From NCBI RefSeq assembly GCF_900107645.1, contig NZ_FNQN01000008.1, positions 1 through 64,000 on the forward strand: DNA of 64,000 bases, in the 5' to 3' direction. Source of the DNA: Desulfuromusa kysingii. Lineage in GTDB: Bacteria; Desulfobacterota; Desulfuromonadia; Desulfuromonadales; Geopsychrobacteraceae. Made by a program: the position numbers and the translations under genes. The notes beneath the pieces were generated by a model that saw only the letters and a list, made by a program, of their open reading frames with translations, was not told where the DNA came from and did no database searches. This document shows, one piece after another, positions 54,620 through 63,791 of this stretch. Positions within the stretch are counted from its first letter, which is position 1, and each line of letters starts with the position of its first letter.

Positions 54620-56218
54620 TTAAAAGAGGTTCTTGATCCAAGTACCGGCATTTTCCAGCAGTGCATGGCTCTCACCATGATGCACAGCTTCCGGCAGGAC
54701 ACTACCAGCATCTATCTGCTGAAGAAGATGAGCCACACTAGAATCCATCATATCAAGCAGTGGCGTCGGATGAAGACCAATCCAGAAAACAAAAACGGTC
54801 AAGAACGCCAGTTGAATAAATTCGCGGAAGTTACAATCGAACAGAGTGTGTCCGCCTTTGTCTCCATGATCATCACCATGATGGGCATGACCATCTGAGT
54901 CGTCCCAGACCATCTTCTGCATCAGGCGCAGCATGTATGCAGCGGCCAAAACGGCACCGAGAATTGAGATCGCACCAACCAGCGGGTACTTATCGAAAGC
55001 ACCATAAAGAACAAGGAACTCGCCAACAAAACTGTTGGTCCCAGGAAAAGCCAAAGACGAAAGAGAGAATATTCCCAGAAAGGTCACATAGATCGGCATA
55101 AACATTCCGAGCTTGCTGTTATCAGCGATCTCCCGACTGTGGGTCCGCTCATAAATTATCCCGATGAGAATAAACAGAGCACCAGTTGTCACCCCGTGGT
55201 TGATCATCTGAAGCATCGCCCCCTTGATACCAGCATCATTCAAGAGGAAGATTCCCAAGGTCACAAATCCCATATGGCCGACCGAAGAATAAGCGATCAA
55301 CTTTTTAATATCGGTCTGTCCTAAAGCGAGATAACCGCCTACGATGATGCTGACCAGTGACATAATAAGCAATAGGGGGACGAAATATAGTGTCGCCGTC
55401 GGAGCCATAGGCAGACAGAAGCGCAAGAATCCGTAGCCACCCATCTTCAACAGAATACTGGCGAGGATAACAGAACCTGCGACCGGAGCCTCAACATGAG
55501 CTGCTGGCAACCAGGTGTGGAAAGGAAACATTGGCATCTTGATTGCGAAACCAAGGGCACATGCGAGAAAGATCCACACCTGAAATGAAAAGGTGAATTC
55601 AAAAGCCATCAACTCAGGGATAAAGAAGGTTCCAGTTTTGATGTACATAGCGACGATCGATACAAGCAGGAAGATACTTCCAGCAAAGGTGTAGATAAAG
55701 AATTTGATCGAAGCATAGTCTTTTCGTTCACCGCCCCAAATAGCGATGATCAGATACATGGGGACAAGCATCCCCTCCCAGAAGATCCAGAAGAGCACGG
55801 TATTCAAACTGACAAAAACACCGATCATTGCTGTTTCCATCAACAAGGTAACAACAGCAAATTCTTTCCATCGGGTTTTGATGTAGGTCCACGAACAGAG
55901 GACACACAAGGGCATAACCAGGGTAGTGAGCAGCACAAGCAATACACTAATGCCATCGACACCAACGACATAATTGAGATTTAAAGCGGGAAACCAATGA
56001 CGTAACTCAACAAACTGATACTTCGCAGTCGCCTGGTCAAAGTTGCTCCATAGTGGCAGTGAAATAAACGCCGTCACTAAAGTAACAGCAAGAGACCAGA
56101 ATTTGATCACTGTATCACCACGTAAAAACATGGCCACAATTGCTCCGATTACCGGTACGATCAACAGCAACGATAGAATCGGAAAGTTCAATGTATTCAG
56201 GATTAGATAGTTTTCCAT
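54620..56218 (-). CDS. nuoM: NADH-quinone oxidoreductase subunit M
   Basis: 532 residues, 14 or so helices. The N-terminal ILSLLLIVPVIGAIVAM, the Glu helix CVLCSWTYIKTRWKEF, and AIKMPMFPFHTWLPAAHVEA with the central Lys are NuoM features. A His/Asp-rich loop (HAHHGDDHGDKGGH) at about 445-462 is unusual and may bind metal or just be a flexible linker. It pumps protons as one of the antiporter-type subunits. Confidence 0.94.
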   Translation of the reverse strand: MENYLILNTLNFPILSLLLIVPVIGAIVAMFLRGDTVIKFWSLAVTLVTAFISLPLWSNFDQATAKYQFVELRHWFPALNLNYVVGVDGISVLLVLLTTLVMPLCVLCSWTYIKTRWKEFAVVTLLMETAMIGVFVSLNTVLFWIFWEGMLVPMYLIIAIWGGERKDYASIKFFIYTFAGSIFLLVSIVAMYIKTGTFFIPELMAFEFTFSFQVWIFLACALGFAIKMPMFPFHTWLPAAHVEAPVAGSVILASILLKMGGYGFLRFCLPMAPTATLYFVPLLLIMSLVSIIVGGYLALGQTDIKKLIAYSSVGHMGFVTLGIFLLNDAGIKGAMLQMINHGVTTGALFILIGIIYERTHSREIADNSKLGMFMPIYVTFLGIFSLSSLAFPGTNSFVGEFLVLYGAFDKYPLVGAISILGAVLAAAYMLRLMQKMVWDDSDGHAHHGDDHGDKGGHTLFDCNFREFIQLAFLTVFVFWIGLHPTPLLDMMDSSVAHLLQQIDAGSVLPEAVHHGESHALLENAGTWIKNLF

Positions 56219-56271
56219 GACTTCCTACTGTCTAAGAGTAATTGCCTGGCTGGTTAAAATAGCAGTCAGGG

Positions 56272-58038
56272 TCAGACCAGAACTACAACGATAAGGACAA
56301 TGAACAACAGAGCCACTGCAGCGCCAATGTAATGCTGCAACTTTCCGGTTTGAAACTGTCGTACCTGTTCTCCACCCTTAACAACACCACGAGCGCTACC
56401 ATCAAGAGCCCAATCAATCCCTTCCCAATCAAACCAGGAAAGAGCTCGCGCAAGTGCCATTGTCAGACGCAACCCAATATTTTTATAAACATTGCTAATC
56501 CATTCATTTGTCGAACTAACAGGCTTATTTGCAAACCACATGAACCAACCTGCACCGCGACGATAGAACCAATCAAGATCAAGATTTGAGACATCATGAG
56601 GCTTCAGATATTTGACCATGAAATAGAAACCAAGCCCCGTAAAACCAAGGAGATGAAAAGTCTCAGTCAGATGGTAACTGGTGTATGGATGATAATGCAC
56701 AGCGTAGGGCAACATGTCATAAAGATAATCGGGATAGAAACCAAGGAAAATGCACATGAAAGCCGCCATAAACATGCCAACCTGCATATTCCAGTGCGCC
56801 TCTTTTGGTTTCAGACCACTATCTCTCGGGCCGAAAAAGATAAAATAGGGCAACTTGATGCCAACTGAAAGGAACGTCCCGACAGCTGCTAACAGCAGCA
56901 TACTCATAATAACCAACTGATGGTTGTTTCCTGCCGCAGTAATAATCATCGACTTACTGATAAAACCACTCGTTAGCGGGAAGCCAGAAATTGCGATACC
57001 ACCGATAACTGTGAATATCATGGTGTATGGCATATACTTATACAAGCCGCCCAACTCACTAAGTTTGGAACGTCCGGTCATTTCCAGAACACTCCCTACC
57101 CCCATGAACAACAACGCTTTGTACAGAATATGAGCATAAGCATGTGCACTTGCGCCGTTAATCGCCATCTCGGTACCGATACCGACAGCACAGACCATAT
57201 AGCCGACCTGACTAACAATATGATAAGCCAAAATCCGTCGCGCATCATTTTCGATAACCGCGTAAGCAACCCCATACAGAGTCATAATGGCACCCAGGAT
57301 TGTTAACGTTTCAAATCCAGCAAACCCACGTGCGAGAACATAGACAGCAGTTTTGGTCGTAAACGCGCACATAAAGACCGCGCCTGTAACTGTCGCTTCG
57401 GGGTATGCATCAGGAAGCCAAGCATGTATCGGTGGAACAGCGGCATTGAGCATAAAGCCAATCATGATCAAATAATCAGCAACAGTTGCATGATCAACCG
57501 AAATCAGATCAAACGTCAGGTCGCCGACATTCTGATAGCGGAGGAAAATCCCGCCGAGCAGAATCAAGCCACCAAAAGTATGCACGAGTAAATACCGGTA
57601 ACCCGCCTCAATAGAGCGCTTACGTTTGCGGTACCAGATCAGGAAGACAGAGGCGAATGCCATCATTTCCCAGAATATAAATACCGTTAAATAGTCACCG
57701 GCCAAGGTTGTGCCCAATGAACCGGCAACATACAACCAGGCAGCGAAGTGCTGACCACTCTCCTTAACGTGTAGACCAAAAATGCTGCCGATCAACGCCA
57801 TCAAGGTGAATACGTGTAAAAAAACCATCGTCAGTCGGTCAACCCGACCAAAATGGAGTTCGACTCCTAGCCAGTCAACTTTTCCAAATGATTCTGGTAA
57901 GTACTGAATCTGAATAAAAGCTACCAGAGGGATCAAAACCAACCACACCTTCTGGATCTTCATTTTCTTGGCTAAGGGCAATAGCAGCGCACCAACAATA
58001 AACATGGTGGCTGGATGCATAAATATACTACTTGTCAT
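56272..58038 (-). CDS. MrpD-like antiporter subunit with NuoL-like C-terminal arm
   Basis: 588 residues. The core resembles Mrp/Mbh antiporter D subunits (LTVFIFWEMMAFASVFLIWY, AAVPPIHAWLPDAYPEATV, EIVSQ-like YHIVSQVGYMVC). The C-terminal 90 residues have a long amphipathic helix and a last membrane helix with ALDGSARGVVKGGEQVRQFQ and TGKLQHYIG, which match the NuoL lateral helix region. It is therefore the best candidate for the NuoL position. It stands between an 82-residue gene and nuoM, starting 11 bases inside the former's 3' end. Confidence 0.8.
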   Translation of the reverse strand: MTSSIFMHPATMFIVGALLLPLAKKMKIQKVWLVLIPLVAFIQIQYLPESFGKVDWLGVELHFGRVDRLTMVFLHVFTLMALIGSIFGLHVKESGQHFAAWLYVAGSLGTTLAGDYLTVFIFWEMMAFASVFLIWYRKRKRSIEAGYRYLLVHTFGGLILLGGIFLRYQNVGDLTFDLISVDHATVADYLIMIGFMLNAAVPPIHAWLPDAYPEATVTGAVFMCAFTTKTAVYVLARGFAGFETLTILGAIMTLYGVAYAVIENDARRILAYHIVSQVGYMVCAVGIGTEMAINGASAHAYAHILYKALLFMGVGSVLEMTGRSKLSELGGLYKYMPYTMIFTVIGGIAISGFPLTSGFISKSMIITAAGNNHQLVIMSMLLLAAVGTFLSVGIKLPYFIFFGPRDSGLKPKEAHWNMQVGMFMAAFMCIFLGFYPDYLYDMLPYAVHYHPYTSYHLTETFHLLGFTGLGFYFMVKYLKPHDVSNLDLDWFYRRGAGWFMWFANKPVSSTNEWISNVYKNIGLRLTMALARALSWFDWEGIDWALDGSARGVVKGGEQVRQFQTGKLQHYIGAAVALLFIVLIVVVLV

Positions 58039-58276
58039 AATGGTCCTTGTCCCTCTCCAGCCACACGTGTGAGAGCCCTTTACAGAAAACTATCATTGCC
58101 AGACAACCGACGAGAGCGAAGACCGCCCAGAACCCAACCAGGTGATCACCCCAGAAATGGGCATGCGAACGATCTGCAAAAAAATCAAACCCGATAGCAA
58201 AAACCAAATAGGCCACAAATGACCATTTCAGCAGACCAGGCCTTTCCCGCAAGTAAGTTAGAAAATTAACAATCAT
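58028..58276 (-). CDS. Small two-helix membrane protein in the complex I operon
   Basis: 82 residues with two hydrophobic segments (about 17-32 and 47-68), a His/Asp loop (FFADRSHAHFWGDH) and a charged C-terminus (LERDKDHYDK). I do not recognise a named family. It overlaps the preceding MrpD-like gene (58273-58276) and the following one (58028-58038), so it is translationally coupled to both. The position suggests a small accessory subunit joining two antiporter-type subunits (inference). Confidence 0.75.
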   Translation of the reverse strand: MIVNFLTYLRERPGLLKWSFVAYLVFAIGFDFFADRSHAHFWGDHLVGFWAVFALVGCLAMIVFCKGLSHVWLERDKDHYDK

Positions 58277-59766
58277 GACTTCACCAATAGGTTAATAAGG
58301 TCGAGAAACAGAGTTGGATAGACACCAATAAGTACCGAAATAGCTCCAGTTATCACTAGCGGAACCACCATAAACATAATCAGCGGTTGGCTCTCAAGAC
58401 TACTGGTTAAACCTTCATCTTCTGGCAAGGGCTTGCCAAAAAAGGCTTTCAGAACAACTGGAACAAAATACCCGGCATTGAGTAAACTACTGGTCAGCAA
58501 AACACAAAGTAATATCCAGTTATGGAGATCAATTGTCCCCAGGGCCAAATACCATTTGGTCACAAAACCACCGACAGGAGGGACACCAATCATCCCCAAG
58601 GAAGCCAGACCGAAGGCGACCATAGTCCAAGGCATCCGTTTTCCCAATCCACCCATTTCAGAAATGTCTTTTTTACCGGACGCGACAAAGATACAGCCCG
58701 CCGCAAAAAAGAGAGTGATTTTGGCAAATGCATGGTTGGCGATATGGATCAAACCACCCGTAATTGAATTCGGCGTTAACATAGCGACGCCGAGAACAAT
58801 ATAGGACAATTGACTCACCGTAGAGTACGCCAGACGGGCTTTCAGGTTAGTTTTAGTCAAAGCGATAACTGATGCTATCAAGATAGTAAAGGAGACAAAG
58901 TAAGCCGTCATCAGGCCCAATCCGGTCTCATTGAGAATATTGGTACCGAAAATCGACAACATCACACGACTGATGGAGAACACACCGACCTTGACAACAA
59001 CAACAGCATGCAACAATGCACTGACTGGAGTAGGAGCAACCATGGCGTCAGGCAGCCAGTTATGTAACGGCATGATACCCGCCTTGGCAAAACCGAAGAG
59101 GCAAAGCAGATATGCGGCAACAACCACATAACGATCAGCGTCAGCCGGGAAGATTCCCTGGGCAATGTTAGCGGAATTAAAATCCAGGGTGCCACAAACA
59201 ACATAGATGATCACCATGGCCGGCAACAAGAAGGCCTTTGAGGTGAACATCAGGTAAATGATGTATTTTTTGGCCCCCGCATAACCCTCTTCATCTTGAT
59301 GGTGCATAACCAGTGGATAGGTGAAGATGGAAACGATCTCATAGAACAAATACAGGGTGAACAGGTTTCCAGAGAATGCTGCACCCATGGCCGCACCAAC
59401 GGAAACGGCATAACACACATAGAAGCGTGTCTGCGCATGTTCTTCAAGACCACGCATATAGCCAACACAATAGAGGCTGGCAAGAATCCACAGGAACGAT
59501 GCCACAAGGGCAAAGATGACTCCCAGCGGGTCGAGATTCAGCTTAACTGAAACCCCGGGGTAAAGTTCAAACAGGGTATACTGCAGTTGATCTCCGGCCT
59601 GAATCACAGGCAGGAAGCTCAAAACCGAGGCAAAGGTCAGAATAGCACCGATGGTCGACAGGCTATCGCGCAGATTCTCTTTTTTCCCCGTGAGCATAAC
59701 AAGTAAGCCCGTAATCATCGGGATCATCGTTGTTATAACAATTTTACTGGTGATAATTGTGTTCAT
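58273..59766 (-). CDS. MrpD-like antiporter subunit in the complex I operon
   Basis: 497 residues with about 14 helices. FTLYLFYEIVSIFTYPLVMH has the Glu helix, AKAGIMPLHNWLPDAMVAPTP the Lys helix with Mrp/Mnh D-type wording, and TKTNLKARLAYSTVSQLSYI the late Lys helix. It has no long C-terminal arm. It is unlike NuoM or NuoN of the same operon and is closer to multisubunit Na+/H+ antiporters. It lies after nuoK with an 84-base gap, which is the longest in the operon. Confidence 0.85.
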   Translation of the reverse strand: MNTIITSKIVITTMIPMITGLLVMLTGKKENLRDSLSTIGAILTFASVLSFLPVIQAGDQLQYTLFELYPGVSVKLNLDPLGVIFALVASFLWILASLYCVGYMRGLEEHAQTRFYVCYAVSVGAAMGAAFSGNLFTLYLFYEIVSIFTYPLVMHHQDEEGYAGAKKYIIYLMFTSKAFLLPAMVIIYVVCGTLDFNSANIAQGIFPADADRYVVVAAYLLCLFGFAKAGIMPLHNWLPDAMVAPTPVSALLHAVVVVKVGVFSISRVMLSIFGTNILNETGLGLMTAYFVSFTILIASVIALTKTNLKARLAYSTVSQLSYIVLGVAMLTPNSITGGLIHIANHAFAKITLFFAAGCIFVASGKKDISEMGGLGKRMPWTMVAFGLASLGMIGVPPVGGFVTKWYLALGTIDLHNWILLCVLLTSSLLNAGYFVPVVLKAFFGKPLPEDEGLTSSLESQPLIMFMVVPLVITGAISVLIGVYPTLFLDLINLLVKS

Positions 59767-59850
59767 TGCATGTACTTTCTCAAGTGGTGTGTCGTGCCAG
59801 CAAACAGCGTGACTGCCGTTACCAACTGCAAAAACGTCAGAGGTGCAATA

Positions 59851-60168
59851 TCACATTTTCATATCCTGAAGCTCTTCAGGATCTTCACTTTGATACTTAC
59901 GGTACACCGCGATAATCATACTGATCGCGATTGCCGCCTCAGCAGCAGCAATCCCCATAATAAACAAAGCATATATCTGCCCGACGGCAGGATTTGGTGC
60001 GACAAAGTGATTAAATGCCATAAAGTTTAATGCGGCACCGTTGAGGATAAATTCACTCGAGATCAAGATGCCGATCAACGAACGGTGCTGCACCATGCCG
60101 TACAATCCAATAACAAGCAAGACAGCTGCGATAATCAGATATGTATTTAAATTGGAACTGATCATCAT
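59851..60168 (-). CDS. nuoK: NADH-quinone oxidoreductase subunit K
   Basis: 105 residues with three helices. GLYGMVQHRSLIGILISSEF and the Glu in ILNGAALNFMAF, then GIAAAEAAIAISMIIAVYR, are the invariant proton-path helices of NuoK (MrpC-like). The stop of nuoJ overlaps its start by four bases. Confidence 0.95.
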   Translation of the reverse strand: MMISSNLNTYLIIAAVLLVIGLYGMVQHRSLIGILISSEFILNGAALNFMAFNHFVAPNPAVGQIYALFIMGIAAAEAAIAISMIIAVYRKYQSEDPEELQDMKM

Positions 60169-60692
60169 GATGTCTTTTCCTCCCGACCATCACGAGCGAG
60201 AATGATGGCTCCAATAATGGCTGTCAGTAATATGACCGAAATTAATTCAAAGGCCAGACAATATTGATAAAGCAGATTCTCACCGACAAAGCGTATGGAC
60301 ATATCTCCAACCCGCTCTGAGGCTGCTGTAAAATGAGTCCGTAAGATCATGGCGACAAACAAACCAATGAATGCAACGGAACAGGTCACCAGAGCTAGAG
60401 GCAGATTTTTTCTTTCCTGTTTCTTGGCTGCAAGCTGGTCCGGTGTATTACCGATCATGACGCCAAGGACAATGATGATACACACGGCCCCAACATAAAT
60501 CAGGATTTGCATCATCGTCAGAAACGGACTCCCTAAGTAAAAATAGAGACCAGCAACACCGAACAATGCAACCGCCAAGCCTAGAACTGCATGCATTAAC
60601 ATCTTCGAGCGGATAGCCATAAATCCCCCCATGAATGTCAACGCCACAAAACCGTAAAAGAGAGCCTCGGCGACATACTCAAAGACAATCAT
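60165..60692 (-). CDS. nuoJ: NADH-quinone oxidoreductase subunit J
   Basis: 175 residues, five helices. VLGLAVALFGVAGLYFYLGSPF and MQILIYVGAVCIIIVLGVMI are typical of NuoJ, and a C-terminal helix with AFELISVILLTAIIGAII follows. It overlaps nuoI and nuoK by four bases on each side. Confidence 0.94.
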   Translation of the reverse strand: MIVFEYVAEALFYGFVALTFMGGFMAIRSKMLMHAVLGLAVALFGVAGLYFYLGSPFLTMMQILIYVGAVCIIIVLGVMIGNTPDQLAAKKQERKNLPLALVTCSVAFIGLFVAMILRTHFTAASERVGDMSIRFVGENLLYQYCLAFELISVILLTAIIGAIILARDGREEKTS

Positions 60693-61129
60693 TCCCGTTC
60701 CTCCACTCTCTTTAAGAGGTCGAAGTGAAAATTCGCACGCTCATACCCAGCCAATTCATAATCATTGGAATAATCGAGGGTTTTTGTCGGGCAGACCTCA
60801 ACGCATGCACCACATAAACTACACTTGGTAAAATCCAAGTTAAAAACAACACACACCTTGCCCTTGACGCCCTCACGCTTTTCCCCCTCAACGACAATAC
60901 AGTCGGACGGGCATTCACGCATGCAACTACCACAGGATATGCATTTATGTGTTCCGGTATCGGCAAACTTGACCAGATCAATATGACCACGATAATTTGG
61001 AGTGATCTCCAGTTTTTCGCGTGGATACTGGCAAGTAACAATGGGTGAGAACATCGCCTTGATAGTGACCTTCAGGCCAAGGATTAGGCTCCATGCTCCC
61101 CTGAACAACTCTGAGAAATAGGATTTCAT
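60689..61129 (-). CDS. nuoI: NADH-quinone oxidoreductase subunit I (2[4Fe-4S])
   Basis: 146 residues. Two ferredoxin motifs are CISCGSCMRECPSDC and CSLCGACVEVCPTKT, carrying clusters N6a and N6b. The N-terminal amphipathic helix attaches to the membrane arm. It passes electrons to NuoB. It overlaps nuoH and nuoJ by four bases each. Confidence 0.96.
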   Translation of the reverse strand: MKSYFSELFRGAWSLILGLKVTIKAMFSPIVTCQYPREKLEITPNYRGHIDLVKFADTGTHKCISCGSCMRECPSDCIVVEGEKREGVKGKVCVVFNLDFTKCSLCGACVEVCPTKTLDYSNDYELAGYERANFHFDLLKRVEERE

Positions 61130-62112
61130 ACCAGTTTCACCATCACGACAGTTATAAGTAGGTTAACCAGAGAAAATGGGATCAGATACTTCCAACAAAA
61201 GTTCATCAACTGATCGAAACGCGTTCTCGGGTAAGTCCAACGAATCCAGACCAGAAAGAACATCAGCAGATAGACCTTCATTAAAAACCAGACGATCCCG
61301 GTGTATTCAAAAAACGGCAGTGGAATTCCTGAGCTACCGCCAAGGAAAAACACTGTTGCAACACTACAGACAATGAACATATTCGCATATTCACCGAGCA
61401 CGAACAGACTGAAACTCATGCCGCTATATTCGGTATGAAAGCCGGCGGTAAGTTCGCTCTCAGCTTCGGGCAAATCAAACGGGGCCCGGTTTGTCTCAGC
61501 AACCATAGCAACAATATAGATCAGGAATGCCAGAGGTTGAATAACCACAAACCATACCGGGCTCTGTGCCGCGGCAATCTCTTTGAGACTGAACGTATTG
61601 GTCATGAAGACAATCGCCAGCAGAGAAATCAACATCGGAATTTCATAAGCAACGTTCTGTGCCACTGAACGGATAGCACCAAACAACGAATACTTATTAT
61701 TCGAACTCCACCCACCAATCAGAATTGCCAAGACGTTGATAGAGGCGAAAGCCAGAATCACCAGCATCCCGATATCGAGGTCAAAGCCCTGAATTTTCTC
61801 ACTGAAGGGCAAAACCAGCAGGGGAACAAAGACCGGAGCAAAAGCGAGCAGAGGCGCGAGCATATACAGTGGTTTATCCGCATTCACAGGGATTACCAAC
61901 TGTTTACCCATCAGCTTCAAACCATCAACAACCAGCTGATAGAGGCCATGAAAGCCAACCTCCATGGGGCCAGGTCGCAACATGATACGGCCTGCCAATT
62001 TCCGCTCGGCATATCCCATCACCAGAGCATTGCCAAACACGATCACGGCTCCGCAAACGGCACAAACAACGATCCGAATTAGCTCCGGAAGTAAACTGTT
62101 AAAGATTTCCAT
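61126..62112 (-). CDS. nuoH: NADH-quinone oxidoreductase subunit H
   Basis: 328 residues, eight helices. GYAERKLAGRIMLRPGPMEV and ETNRAPFDLPEAESELTAG are the invariant quinone-channel sequences. It begins five bases after the nuoD stop. In standard nuo operons nuoE, F and G sit between D and H; none is present here. Confidence 0.96.
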   Translation of the reverse strand: MEIFNSLLPELIRIVVCAVCGAVIVFGNALVMGYAERKLAGRIMLRPGPMEVGFHGLYQLVVDGLKLMGKQLVIPVNADKPLYMLAPLLAFAPVFVPLLVLPFSEKIQGFDLDIGMLVILAFASINVLAILIGGWSSNNKYSLFGAIRSVAQNVAYEIPMLISLLAIVFMTNTFSLKEIAAAQSPVWFVVIQPLAFLIYIVAMVAETNRAPFDLPEAESELTAGFHTEYSGMSFSLFVLGEYANMFIVCSVATVFFLGGSSGIPLPFFEYTGIVWFLMKVYLLMFFLVWIRWTYPRTRFDQLMNFCWKYLIPFSLVNLLITVVMVKLV

Positions 62113-62117
62113 ATACC

Positions 62118-63245
62118 CTACCTGTCAATCTCGGGGATAACCAGATCAAGAGCCCCCATAGCTGATACCACATCCGAAATAAGCATTCCCTGGCACATCT
62201 CAGGAACAACACTCAAATTTGAATATGACGGGGTTCTCACTTTGAGACGATACGGGACATCCGTTCCATCAGAAACTAGATAAAACGAAAGCTCACCACG
62301 TGGAGACTCTACCGAACTATTATAATCACCGGCAGGAATGTTCAACTTCTTGGGAACCTTAGCTGCCATCACTGGACCTTCTGGCAAACCATCCAACGCC
62401 TGCTCGATAATACGTAAGCTTTGTTCAAGCTCACGGAAACGAACCATGAATGACGCCATACAGTCACCTTTGGTCGCTGTCGGTATCTCAAAATCAAACT
62501 GCGAATAGATTGAATACGGCTCTGCGCGGCGGATATCGTACGCAACACCAGTACCACGCAATAACGGGCCAGTGATACCATAACGATTACAGGTATGAGG
62601 GTTCAGATCACCAACATCATTCAGACGATTCTCCAAAATAACATTGCCGTTGACCAAAGTTTCATATAATGAATAACGACTACGGAGACGATCGATAAAA
62701 GCTCGGGTTTTGGTCACAAACTTTTCATCGATATCCTTACTCACACCACCAACCCGGAAATAGCAATAGGTCAGACGGGAGCCGGTCACATCTTCAAGAA
62801 TATCAAGGATATGTTCGCGGTCATCAAAAGCGTACATAATCGGGGTAAAGGCCCCGAGGTCGAGCAAGTAAGCCCCATACCAGAGCAGATGACTTTGAAT
62901 CCGGTTCAGCTCCGAGGTAATCACACGAATGTATTCAGCCCGCTCAGGCACTTCAATACCGACAGCCTTTTCAAGCAACTGCGCGAAGCCATGGTTATAA
63001 ATCAACGCCCCAAGGTAATCCATCCGTGCCGTATTTGGCATAAATGACTTGGCTGGTTTGAATTCGGCGATCTTCTCATGACAACGATGTCCATAACCGA
63101 GAACCGGCAACAGATGCATCGCGTACTCACCTTCAAGCTCCAGTAGTACCCGCAACACCCCATGAGTACTTGGATGCTGTGGACCCATATTCAGGACATA
63201 GCGATGGTGGCTGCTATCTTCCAATACTTCAATATCCATACTCAT
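62118..63245 (-). CDS. nuoD: NADH-quinone oxidoreductase subunit D
   Basis: 375 residues. MGPQHPSTHGVLRVLLELEG with the quinone-site His, GYGHRCHEKIAE, RGELSFYLVSDG and the end LVIPEIDR are typical of NuoD. It is related to the large subunit of [NiFe] hydrogenases but lacks the metal-binding Cys pairs. It overlaps nuoC by one base. Confidence 0.96.
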   Translation of the reverse strand: MSMDIEVLEDSSHHRYVLNMGPQHPSTHGVLRVLLELEGEYAMHLLPVLGYGHRCHEKIAEFKPAKSFMPNTARMDYLGALIYNHGFAQLLEKAVGIEVPERAEYIRVITSELNRIQSHLLWYGAYLLDLGAFTPIMYAFDDREHILDILEDVTGSRLTYCYFRVGGVSKDIDEKFVTKTRAFIDRLRSRYSLYETLVNGNVILENRLNDVGDLNPHTCNRYGITGPLLRGTGVAYDIRRAEPYSIYSQFDFEIPTATKGDCMASFMVRFRELEQSLRIIEQALDGLPEGPVMAAKVPKKLNIPAGDYNSSVESPRGELSFYLVSDGTDVPYRLKVRTPSYSNLSVVPEMCQGMLISDVVSAMGALDLVIPEIDR

Positions 63246-63787
63246 CAGCTCTGCTCCTGATTCTTGGTGGCTTCGGGCTTCACCTCAGGGACAACCTTAG
63301 GTTTTGGCTCGGGCGCAGGCTCAGGCGGCTTACGCCTTATCGCATCAACATTTTTAACTTTGCCCTCAGCCTTTAATAGCGGCTTCAGATCAACGTCTTC
63401 CTCTGCCAAAATCAACGGGTGAAGATATGGATGGTCAATAAAAACAACACCGTGCAGATCACGAACCTCACGTTCATGCCAGTTAGCACCCTGAAAAATA
63501 TCAGAGATCGTAGCGATTTCACCATTTTCGTCAACGCTGGTCCGAGCCATGACCCGGCAACGGCTCTCATGGTAAGCAAACTGATAGACCATCTCAATCG
63601 CTGGCGCGACATGCACCGCCATCAAACCCACCAGATAAAACCCCTCATCGAGCATCAAAACGGCAAGATCACGCACCTTGTCACGTTCTAAGGAGAGGTT
63701 ATAGTCATAACCACTCACAGCGTAGTCGACCTCTTCAATCGCCGTCGTCAAACCTTGCCACTGTTTTTTTACTTTATTAATGTCCAT
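63245..63787 (-). CDS. nuoC: NADH-quinone oxidoreductase subunit C
   Basis: 180 residues. The core contains HVAPAIEMVYQFAYHE and FQGANWHEREVRDLHGVVF with HPYLHPLIL, which are the NuoC signature (30-kDa subunit). The C-terminal 40 residues are rich in Pro, Glu and Lys (PPEPAPEPKPKVVPEVKPEA), a low-complexity tail. ATG 63787 is used; a longer in-frame start at 63874 would overlap nuoB. nuoC and nuoD are separate genes. Confidence 0.94.
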   Translation of the reverse strand: MDINKVKKQWQGLTTAIEEVDYAVSGYDYNLSLERDKVRDLAVLMLDEGFYLVGLMAVHVAPAIEMVYQFAYHESRCRVMARTSVDENGEIATISDIFQGANWHEREVRDLHGVVFIDHPYLHPLILAEEDVDLKPLLKAEGKVKNVDAIRRKPPEPAPEPKPKVVPEVKPEATKNQEQS

Positions 63788-63791
63788 CGCT

